A stretch of 14,071 nt of DNA from Acidobacteriota bacterium. GTDB lineage: Bacteria > Acidobacteriota > Terriglobia > Bryobacterales > Bryobacteraceae. Location of the stretch: positions 1-14,071 of the forward strand of contig JAPKYY010000565.1 of NCBI GenBank assembly GCA_026394095.1. Reading direction: 5' to 3'. The notes below the pieces were generated by a model, which was given only the letters and a program-made list of their open reading frames with translations, was not told where the DNA came from and searched no databases. A program made the translations under genes and the position numbers. Shown here piece after piece: positions 8,384 through 14,071 of the stretch (position 1 is the stretch's first letter; each line of letters starts with the position of its first letter).

Positions 8384-9047
8384 ATGAGTCCAGAAACTTC
8401 GCGCCGGGATTTGCTTTTTGCGATGGCACAGGTTGTACCGTACGTACCCAGGCAGAGTGACCGGCCCGAGGCAATCGATACCGACGAAGCCGGCTTTGAG
8501 AGCATCTTCGATGGCAAGACGCTCGATGGCTGGCAGGGAGACCCCAGGTATTGGCGAGTGGCGGATGGGCTAATGACAGGCGAGATTACGCCTGAAACCA
8601 TAATCAAGAGCAACACTTTCATCATCCAACTATCGCAGCGTTGTGATTCCCGACAAGGTGACCCCGGCGAATCAGTTTGCGATGCGCGGATACCAGTGCG
8701 ACATCGATGGGCAGAATCGCTATACCGGCAATAACTATGAAGAGAAGGGGCGATTGTTTTTGGCAACGCGTGGAGAGGCCACCCATGTGACTGGCGTTCG
8801 CAAACCGGTGATTGTGTCGCGACTGGAAGACAACAAAGTGTTAGCTGGGAAAATCAAGACCGGCTGGAACTCGGCGCATCTGATCATTCGCGGCAACGTT
8901 TTGATTCATAGCATCAACGGTCAGATGATGAGCATGGTGATTGACGACGACCCAGCCCGCGCAAGGCGAGGGCAGATCGGTGTCCAAGTTCATGTTGGGC
9001 CGCCGATGCGGGTTGAGTACCGGAATTGGCGGCTCAAAAGGTTTTAG
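8384..9047 (+). pseudogene. DUF1080 (3-keto-disaccharide hydrolase-type) protein, disrupted by internal deletion and frameshift
   Basis: Two plus-strand frames together encode one DUF1080 (PF06439) protein. The 5' frame (from ATG 8384) carries a twin-arginine-like start (RRDLLFAMA), then 'FESIFDGKTLDGWQGD', 'WRVADGLMTGEI' and 'IKSNTFII'. After about 8626 that frame becomes nonsense and stops at 8734. The other frame takes over with 'NYRSVVIPD', 'FAMRGYQCDIDGQNRYTGNNYEEKG' landmarks, and ends with 'GQIGVQVHVGPPMRVEYRNWRLKRF' at 9047. Between 'NTFII' and 'NYRS' family members normally have a W.GG...FELK..(Y/F)RI..GNSG segment of roughly 22-26 residues, which is missing here. Rejoining the frames needs a lost length of 2 modulo 3. 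PF06439 proteins are secreted beta-sandwich proteins acting on 3-keto sugars or glycans. The ORF starts 34 bases after the cyclase and overlaps the convergent aldo/keto reductase by 4 bases. An assembly error is the alternative to a real lesion. Confidence 0.82.
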
Positions 9048-9928
9048 GCCAGAGCCAAATTCAGGTTTTCAATGGCTTCGTCAATTTCGGCTGTGTTCTT
9101 AAAGCCCACAGTTACACTATCGACTCCGGCATTCTGGAAGGCGAACTTCATGGCGGCCTGGCGGTCTTCACGACGGGTGAATGCGCCTTCGCCGATCAGC
9201 TTCATACTGATTACTCCCATGCCCTCGGAGTGGACTTGTTTGGTGTGTGTCACAACTTCGGGTACGTTGCCGGCCTCGCGGGTGTTGTAGTCTTCGGCAT
9301 CCATCTTGGTGCCGTTGTGGTTCATGCGGATCATGGCAATCTCAAGCCACTTGTTTTGCGGGAAGCGGCGGAGGGCGGGCAGGCCATGTACTGAGGCTCC
9401 GTGCCCAACGACGGCTTTCTTTACCTTTGCCTCGAGGATTCCGTCCTGCCATCGGGCGGTGTCGGTGGGCCAGGTGGCGACGTGCTGGTAGTGCAGCAAC
9501 ATCACATCGAAGTAATCGGTGTTGGCGAGCTTGCGCAATTCGTCGAGTTTGGCCTGAGGGTCAACGCCATCGCGGGTAGTGACCTTCGACATGAGGCGAT
9601 AGGAATCGCGTGGGATTCCTTTGAGCGCAACGCCAAGCATGCGATGCATGTCGCCATAGCTCTCTGCGGTTTCAAAGAAGCGAATGCCGTTGTCATAGGC
9701 GTGGCGCACGAGCCTGGTGAATTGATCTTGCCCTAATTCGCGCTGGGTTCGGCCGCTCATTGTGCCAGTGCCGAAGGCGAGTCTGGTTACTTTGACACCT
9801 GACTTGCCGAGAGTTACCCAATCGGTTGCCTTGCCTCGCGCTGCCTGAAGAGGCAGAACGCTCGTACCGGCCAACATGCCCGCGGCCAGTCCGGAATTCA
9901 AAAATCTGCGTCTGGAACAAATTGCCAT
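9044..9928 (-). CDS. Tat-exported aldo/keto reductase
   Basis: This 294-residue protein begins with a twin-arginine signal (SRRRFL at 5-10, then a hydrophobic stretch to about residue 30), so it should be exported folded, presumably with bound nicotinamide cofactor. The mature part is an aldo/keto reductase barrel: 'WVTLGKSGVKVTRLAFGTG' opening, 'FFETAESYGD', 'LMSKVTTRDG', 'YFDVMLLH' and 'GVDSVTVGFKN'. The catalytic tetrad maps to Y91, K115 and H146, with Glu86 where the family usually has Asp. The ATG at 9928 is secured by a GGAGG Shine-Dalgarno 8 bases upstream and by the Tat motif. The substrate is unknown; an aldehyde or ketone of a sugar would suit the neighbours, but this is inference. 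It converges on the DUF1080 remnant (4-base overlap of stop codons) and diverges from the PSD1 operon. Confidence 0.92.
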   Translation of the reverse strand: MAICSRRRFLNSGLAAGMLAGTSVLPLQAARGKATDWVTLGKSGVKVTRLAFGTGTMSGRTQRELGQDQFTRLVRHAYDNGIRFFETAESYGDMHRMLGVALKGIPRDSYRLMSKVTTRDGVDPQAKLDELRKLANTDYFDVMLLHYQHVATWPTDTARWQDGILEAKVKKAVVGHGASVHGLPALRRFPQNKWLEIAMIRMNHNGTKMDAEDYNTREAGNVPEVVTHTKQVHSEGMGVISMKLIGEGAFTRREDRQAAMKFAFQNAGVDSVTVGFKNTAEIDEAIENLNLALA

Positions 9929-9936
9929 GAGTCGAT

Positions 9937-9941
9937 CCTCC
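9937..9941 (-). promoter_or_regulatory. Shine-Dalgarno GGAGG for the aldo/keto reductase
   Basis: On the minus strand GGAGG lies 8 bases before the ATG at 9928. It is the only textbook ribosome binding site in the window and fixes the start codon that places the Tat motif at the N-terminus. No convincing minus-strand -10 element was found upstream. Confidence 0.85.
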
Positions 9942-9985
9942 GAATGAACGGAATCGTATCAGGTTCTGCGACCGATTGCACCGAC

Positions 9986-9991
9986 TTGACA
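9986..9991 (+). promoter_or_regulatory. Candidate -35 element (TTGACA) of the PSD1-DUF1501-lacI operon
   Basis: A perfect sigma70 -35 hexamer lies in the 73-100 base divergent gap, reading toward the PSD1 gene. The -10 position at 16-18 bases spacing is A-rich (AAACAT at 10010-10015, three of six matches), so the promoter would be weak or need activation. If it is real, transcription starts near 10020-10023. The ATG at 10002 could then not be used, and 10029 or 10044 would be the start. Confidence 0.45.
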
Positions 9992-10006
9992 ACTATCTGT
10001 AATGTA

Positions 10007-10020
10007 TGAAAACATTTCCA
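10007..10020. promoter_or_regulatory. LacI-family operator-like palindrome overlapping the -10 region
   Basis: TGAAAACATTTCCA is an imperfect 14-bp palindrome. Of seven base pairs, five are symmetric; the mismatches are the third pair and the centre, which is CA instead of CG. It resembles the LacI/CcpA-family operator pattern TGNAANCGNTNNCA. It lies 15 bases after TTGACA, where a repressor would block polymerase. The third gene downstream encodes a LacI-family protein, making autoregulation a reasonable inference. Only one such site was noticed. Confidence 0.4.
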
Positions 10021-10028
10021 CAACGCAT

Positions 10029-12215
10029 ATGGTTTACTCCAAAATGTTTCTGCTCGCGATTCTGATTGTGTTGCCGGTTGCAGCGCAAGCGCCCAACTTC
10101 AAGCCTCAGCAACGGCGGTGGTGGGCCATTCAGCCTGTGAGCACGACAGCACCGCCTGAACTGGATGAGGCCGGGAAGGCGTGGGCCCGTAACGAGATCG
10201 ATCATTTCATTTATGAAAAGCTCAAGGCCAAGAAGCTTCAGCCTTCTGCCCCAGCGAGTCGAGCCGCCTATATTCGTCGCATCACTCTTGACCTGACAGG
10301 ACTGCCACCCACTCCTGCTGAAGCGCAGGCATTCCTGAGTGACAACAAAGAGGGTGCCGAAGAGCGGCTGGTGGATCGTCTTCTGGCCAGCTCTCGCTAT
10401 GGCGAGCGTTGGGGGCGGCACTGGCTCGATGTCGTTCGTTATGCCGATAGCGATGGCTTCAAGCAGGACGACACGCGTCCCAATATGTGGCGCTATCGCG
10501 ACTGGGTGATTCAGAGTCTCAACGAAGACAAACCTTATGACCGGTTTATTCGCGAACAGATCGCCGCTGATGAACTTTACCCGGGAGATCTCAAGGCCCT
10601 GCCAGGGATTGGCTTTCTGCGGCTTTTTGAAGACGAATTCAATCAAGCCCATATCCGCTTGCGCCGCCAGGAGTTGTTGAACGATTTGACGGACAACACG
10701 GCCTATGCGTTCATGGGTGTAACGCTTGCGTGTGCGCGCTGCCATGATCACAAGTTCGATCCGCTTCTGCACAAGGATTACTACCGGCTGCAAGCGCATT
10801 TCGCCAATCTGCATATCGTTGACGATGCCCCAGTCGTGCCACCTGCGCAAGTAGAAGAGCATCGCCGCCAGATGGAGCAGTACCGCCAAATAGCCAAACC
10901 TACGTTGGACAAGATCGAAGCACTGATGCGTGTGCCTCGTTTGAACTTTCGCAAACAATATACAGAGAGGCTGCCGGAAGAAGTACAGGCGATCATCGGA
11001 ATGCCTGCGGCTGATCGCAGCCCCATTCAGTGGCAGATCTATCACAAGGCCATCACGCAGATTGAAGTGCCCGATTCCGAGGTGATTGCCAAGCATCTCG
11101 ATGCTCCCGGCAAGTTGAAGTACAAAGCTCTTCTGGTCGAACTCGATCAGTACAAGGCCCATTTGCCGAAGCCACTTCCAGTGGTACAGATCATGCAGGA
11201 TCAGGGGATCGCCGTACCTGCTACTTATGTCCTGCGTGGAGGATCACTCGATTCGCCGATGGACGAAGTGGCCCCGGGAATCTTGAGTATTCTCGACCCA
11301 AACCCTTCTGTTGTGAAACCCATTGCCGAGCTCAATTCGAGTGGCCGCCGGACTGCTCTTGCCAATGCGCTGGCAGACCCGAAAAATCCTCTGACGACAC
11401 GTGTGATTGTGAACCGCGTCTGGCATTATCATTTTGGCCGTGGAATTGTTGCAACCCCCAATGACTTTGGAGTGATGGGTGAACGCCCCAGTCATCGCGA
11501 ATTGCTGGACTGGCTGACCGCCACCTTCACTGGTACCGATGGCTGGAGTCTCAAAAAGCTCCACCGGCGTATCTTGCTGAGTGCCACCTATAGACAGTCT
11601 TCAGAGTTTCGTGAAGAAGCTGCCGCAATCGATGACGAAAACAAACTGCTGTGGCGCTATCCTCGTCGCCGGCTCGAAGCGGAATCGATTCGTGATTCGA
11701 TGTTGTCGGTTTCCGGTTTGCTTGATCCCAAGATGGGTGGCCCGGGTGTGTTCCCGAAAGCTCCGGAAGGTACCGAGATTCAGGAAGGCCGCCACTGGAA
11801 GAAATCGAGTGGCCCTGCTGATGAGTACCGGTCCAGCGTTTATATCTTTGCGCGACGCCTGGTACGTTACCCCATGCTTGAGAGTTTCGATGCCCCACTG
11901 GCTTTTGAAAGCTGTGGGCGGCGTCAACAGACGGTGACTCCCGATCAGGCGCTGGAGCTCATGAACGGGGAAGCCACTGCGGGCTTTGCCCGTGCATTGG
12001 CCAAACGCGTATCCAATGATGCCGGGCAATCGAATGAGGCGCTCGCTGAACGTGCTTATCGCTTAACGCTTGGCCGTGCGCCTACTCGACAGGAGGTCGA
12101 GCGTTCTGCGAGTTTCCTTGCCATACAGGCTGCCCTTGCTGGGGGTGCCGAAGGAGCATTGGAAGACCTTTGTCTGTCTTTGCTGAGTTCCAGCGAATTC
12201 ATTTACATCGACTAA
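10029..12215 (+). CDS. Secreted PSD1 protein (DUF1549/PSCyt2 + DUF1553)
   Basis: This 728-residue exported protein contains two domains of unknown biochemical role. A signal peptide (MVYSK, hydrophobic core, cleavage after AAQA) is followed by DUF1549 (about residues 35-270), with 'RRITLDLTGLPPTPAEAQAFL', 'RYGERWGRHWLDVVRYADSDG' and 'RQELLNDLTDNT...FMGVTLACARCHDHKFDPL'. C235, C238 and H239 form a CXXCH motif typical of haem c attachment. A helical linker (about 275-430) leads to DUF1553 (about 438-710), with 'NPLTTRVIVNRVWHYHFGRGIV', 'GERPSHRELLDWL', 'KKLHRRILLSATYRQSS' and 'RLEAESIRDSMLSVSG'. The separate N-terminal PSCyt1 cytochrome domain found in many relatives is absent. The ORF is open from an ATG at 10002 (737 residues). 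I chose 10029 because it gives a normal signal peptide and lies downstream of the likely promoter; no Shine-Dalgarno decides. The DUF1501 partner follows after 3 bases. Confidence 0.9.
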   Translation: MVYSKMFLLAILIVLPVAAQAPNFKPQQRRWWAIQPVSTTAPPELDEAGKAWARNEIDHFIYEKLKAKKLQPSAPASRAAYIRRITLDLTGLPPTPAEAQAFLSDNKEGAEERLVDRLLASSRYGERWGRHWLDVVRYADSDGFKQDDTRPNMWRYRDWVIQSLNEDKPYDRFIREQIAADELYPGDLKALPGIGFLRLFEDEFNQAHIRLRRQELLNDLTDNTAYAFMGVTLACARCHDHKFDPLLHKDYYRLQAHFANLHIVDDAPVVPPAQVEEHRRQMEQYRQIAKPTLDKIEALMRVPRLNFRKQYTERLPEEVQAIIGMPAADRSPIQWQIYHKAITQIEVPDSEVIAKHLDAPGKLKYKALLVELDQYKAHLPKPLPVVQIMQDQGIAVPATYVLRGGSLDSPMDEVAPGILSILDPNPSVVKPIAELNSSGRRTALANALADPKNPLTTRVIVNRVWHYHFGRGIVATPNDFGVMGERPSHRELLDWLTATFTGTDGWSLKKLHRRILLSATYRQSSEFREEAAAIDDENKLLWRYPRRRLEAESIRDSMLSVSGLLDPKMGGPGVFPKAPEGTEIQEGRHWKKSSGPADEYRSSVYIFARRLVRYPMLESFDAPLAFESCGRRQQTVTPDQALELMNGEATAGFARALAKRVSNDAGQSNEALAERAYRLTLGRAPTRQEVERSASFLAIQAALAGGAEGALEDLCLSLLSSSEFIYID

Positions 12216-12218
12216 CCC

Positions 12219-13640
12219 ATGGACCACACAATGAACTCAATCACAACCCGTCGCGCGCTCTTGCGTGGCGCAGGCAGTGGCCTTGGAGCCATGGCCATGG
12301 CCGCCTTGCTTGCTGAAGAATCGCAAGCTGCTACCGTTCACGATCCAACGATCCCGCGCAAGCCGCATCACACGCCCAAGGCGAAATCAGTCATCTTCCT
12401 GTTCATGGAGGGTGGCCCGAGTCACATTGATCTTTTCGACCCCAAGCCCAAGCTGAATGAACTTGCGGGCAAACCCATGCCCGAGAGCTTCGGCCGCCCC
12501 ATCACCGCGATGGGCACTGCAGGAAATACGCTGATGGGCTCGCCTCGCAAGTGGGCTCAACATGGGAAGAGTGGACTCTGGGTGAGTGAGCTTTATCCTC
12601 ACGTGGCCAAGCATGCAGACAAGCTCGCCGTGCTGCGATCCTGCCAGTGTGATGGGCTCAATCATGCAGGCGGTGTGAGCCAGATGAACACAGGCGATAT
12701 CCTCTCGGGACGTCCCAGCCTGGGTGCGTGGGTCAATTATGGCCTTGGTACTGCCAATAAGAATCTGCCCACCTTCGTCAGCATGATCGACGAGCGTGAG
12801 CCCTTCGGCAATGCCAAGAACTGGGGCTCCGGCTTCCTCCCTGCGGTGTATCAGGGTACCCTCTTTCGGCAGGGACCGAATCCAATTCTGAATACGAAGC
12901 TGCCTGCCGGACAGACGGATGAACGTCAGCGCGCCCGGCTTGCTTTTCTTGAAGCACAAAATCGCGACTACCTCAGGGGCCATGAGGACGATTCGACGCT
13001 TGAGGCCCGCATTCGCAGCTTCGAACTGGCCTATGCATTGCAGAAGTCCGGGCCTGAAGTGGTGGACCTTAGTAAAGAAACAGAAGAGACAAAGACGCTC
13101 TATGGCCTGGATCAACCCGAAACGGCAGTATTCGGCCGCAACTGCCTTCTTGCTCGCCGCCTGGTAGAACGAGGCGTTCGTTTTGTAGAACTCTATTGTG
13201 GTTCGGGCAGCGGCTGGGATGCGCATTCCGATCTTGAAGGCAACCCTGCAAAGTGGTGCAAGGCGACCGACAAACCCGTTGCGGCATGGCTCGAAGACCT
13301 GGCTCGTCGAGGGATGCTCGACGACACGCTAGTCGTTTGGGGCGGTGAATTCGGCCGAACGCCATTCAATGAAAAAGGCAATGGCCGCGATCACAATCCT
13401 TGGGGCTTCACGATGTTCTTTGCCGGCGGCGGTGTTAGGGGTGGCCAGGCGATTGGCACCACTGACGAAATTGGCCTCCGCGCTGTCGAGCGTCCTGCAC
13501 ATGTTCACGATATTCACGCCTCCATTCTCTGGCTTTTGGGTCTAGATCATTTGAGACTCACCTATCAGCACAATGGCCGGGCCGAGCGTCCCACTATTGT
13601 TGCTGGAGAGCACATGGTGAAAGAGCTTTGGCAGGGTTAA
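12219..13640 (+). CDS. Tat-exported DUF1501 protein (sulfatase/phosphatase-like fold)
   Basis: This 473-residue protein has a twin-arginine signal at its N-terminus (TTRRALLRGAGSG at 9-21, hydrophobic to about 38). The DUF1501 (PF07394) body follows, with 'IFLFMEGGPSHIDLFDPKP' at 59-77, 'HAGGVSQMNTGDILSGRPSLG' in the first third, GWDAH (D334, H336), GGEFGRTP (E377, R380), GRDHNPWG (D391, H392) and VHDIHA (H430, D431, H433). These clustered Asp/His residues fit a metal site as in the alkaline phosphatase/sulfatase superfamily, to which I recall this family being assigned. The reaction is not known. DUF1501 genes nearly always pair with a PSD1 gene, as here (3-base gap), implying a joint periplasmic complex. 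The start could also be the ATG at 12231; both keep the Tat motif. The regulator gene follows after 7 bases. Confidence 0.92.
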   Translation: MDHTMNSITTRRALLRGAGSGLGAMAMAALLAEESQAATVHDPTIPRKPHHTPKAKSVIFLFMEGGPSHIDLFDPKPKLNELAGKPMPESFGRPITAMGTAGNTLMGSPRKWAQHGKSGLWVSELYPHVAKHADKLAVLRSCQCDGLNHAGGVSQMNTGDILSGRPSLGAWVNYGLGTANKNLPTFVSMIDEREPFGNAKNWGSGFLPAVYQGTLFRQGPNPILNTKLPAGQTDERQRARLAFLEAQNRDYLRGHEDDSTLEARIRSFELAYALQKSGPEVVDLSKETEETKTLYGLDQPETAVFGRNCLLARRLVERGVRFVELYCGSGSGWDAHSDLEGNPAKWCKATDKPVAAWLEDLARRGMLDDTLVVWGGEFGRTPFNEKGNGRDHNPWGFTMFFAGGGVRGGQAIGTTDEIGLRAVERPAHVHDIHASILWLLGLDHLRLTYQHNGRAERPTIVAGEHMVKELWQG

Positions 13641-13647
13641 TCCGAAG

Positions 13648-14071
13648 ATGCCTACTATCCGTGATGTAGCCGCCAAGGCCAAAGTCAGTGTTGCTACCGT
13701 GTCCCGTGTTCTTAATGAGAGCGGCTATGCCGATCCAGAGACACGCACACGTGTGCTGAAAGCAGCAGCCGAGCTGGATTACCAGCGCAACATCAACTGG
13801 AGCAGGCTCAAGAGCCAAAGCTCGCAGACGATCCTCTTTCTGCTTGGAAACCGCCAGCAATTCAATGCGATGCACATGAGACTGCTGGTTGCCTGTGAGC
13901 GGACACTCAAATCTCACGGCTACGACCTTATCTTTACCCGCCATGAATACTCGGGACAATTGCGGCCGGCTGAGATTCCTCTGCCCCGCATGCTCGAACA
14001 ATCGGGAGCTATTGATGGAGTTCTGCTGGCAGGTGTGCACCATCAGAACCTGATCCAGGTACTGCAAAAGC
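13648..14071 (+). CDS. LacI-family transcriptional regulator, 5' part only
   Basis: The frame opens at ATG 13648 and runs off the window after 141 codons. Residues 3-22 form the LacI helix-turn-helix (TIRDVAAKAKVSVATVSRVLN), continuing with 'GYADPETRTRVLKAAAELDYQRN' and the hinge (RLKSQS). The effector domain then begins (TILFLLGN...), with periplasmic-binding-protein-like strands including 'LLVACERTLKSHGYDLIFTRHE' and 'IDGVLLAG'. Proteins of this family bind palindromic operators as dimers and usually release them on binding a sugar or nucleoside. It lies 7 bases after the DUF1501 stop, with GAAG directly before the ATG, so it is co-transcribed. The operator-like palindrome at 10007-10020 is its most likely local target (inference). 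The effector pocket is mostly beyond the window. Confidence 0.93.
   Translation, partial: MPTIRDVAAKAKVSVATVSRVLNESGYADPETRTRVLKAAAELDYQRNINWSRLKSQSSQTILFLLGNRQQFNAMHMRLLVACERTLKSHGYDLIFTRHEYSGQLRPAEIPLPRMLEQSGAIDGVLLAGVHHQNLIQVLQK

Noticed and set aside
8615..8650. Programmed ribosomal frameshift as the explanation for the split DUF1080 gene
   Set aside because: No slippery heptamer or following hairpin is visible, and a frameshift alone would not restore the missing residues of about two strands.
8643..9047. A separate small gene starting at ATG 8643
   Set aside because: The in-frame sequence upstream of that ATG already reads conserved DUF1080 residues (NYRS), so the ATG is not a start site. 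This is the 3' part of the broken DUF1080 gene.
9978..9992. Minus-strand promoter for the aldo/keto reductase using TTGTCA (complement of 9987-9992)
   Set aside because: The hexamer matches TTGACA in five of six bases, but no -10 lies at 16-18 bases; TACGAT further on lacks a suitable -35.
9993..11162. 389-codon open frame on the minus strand, opposite the PSD1 gene
   Set aside because: It lies wholly antisense to a well-conserved PSD1 gene, its translation shows no recognisable family, and it covers the likely promoter region. It reads as a codon-bias shadow.
1..14071. CRISPR arrays, tRNA/rRNA genes, insertion sequences, rho-independent terminators
   Set aside because: No regular repeats, transposase-like frames, RNA gene signatures, or GC hairpins followed by a T run were seen at gene ends; adjacent genes are too tightly packed.

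Overview
The window looks like a chromosomal segment of a soil or sediment Acidobacteria-type bacterium (Bryobacter/Solibacter-like). This is inferred from gene content: a very large propeller-type hybrid histidine kinase, a DUF1080 protein, a Tat-exported aldo/keto reductase, and a PSD1/DUF1501 pair followed by a LacI regulator. Such sets are also common in Planctomycetes and Verrucomicrobia, so the phylum is not proven. Coding density is very high and no gene-free stretch exceeds about 100 bases.

Left part (1-1551): the 3' end of an ECF sigma factor with a TPR-like C-terminal extension (ECF42-like) converges on, and overlaps by 42 bases, a radical SAM/SPASM protein of the TIGR04053 type on the minus strand. 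A 75-base divergent gap holding a perfect 12-bp palindrome separates the radical SAM gene from the next operon.

Central signalling operon (1627-8349, plus strand): a 1644-residue hybrid sensor kinase is followed by a stand-alone CheY-like receiver after 5 bases. After another 4 bases comes a GAF-linked class III adenylate cyclase. The kinase carries a signal peptide, periplasmic propeller, Y_Y_Y domain, one membrane helix, two GAF domains, HisKA, HATPase, one intact receiver and one degenerate truncated receiver. No DNA-binding output domain is encoded, so the most economical reading is an extracellular signal passed by phosphotransfer and converted into cAMP. A DUF1080 gene (8384-9047) lies just downstream on the same strand, but it has lost an internal segment and its frame and is called a pseudogene.

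Right part (9044-14071): a Tat-exported aldo/keto reductase on the minus strand ends four bases into the DUF1080 reading frame. It is transcribed divergently from an operon of a secreted PSD1 (DUF1549/DUF1553) protein, a Tat-exported DUF1501 protein and a LacI-family regulator that runs off the window. The divergent gap contains a perfect TTGACA hexamer, followed by a LacI-type imperfect palindrome exactly where the -10 element would lie. This suggests that the operon is repressed by a LacI-family protein, possibly its own third gene product. The exported enzymes, the sugar-type regulator and the DUF1080 remnant together hint at periplasmic carbohydrate handling, but no substrate can be read from the sequence.
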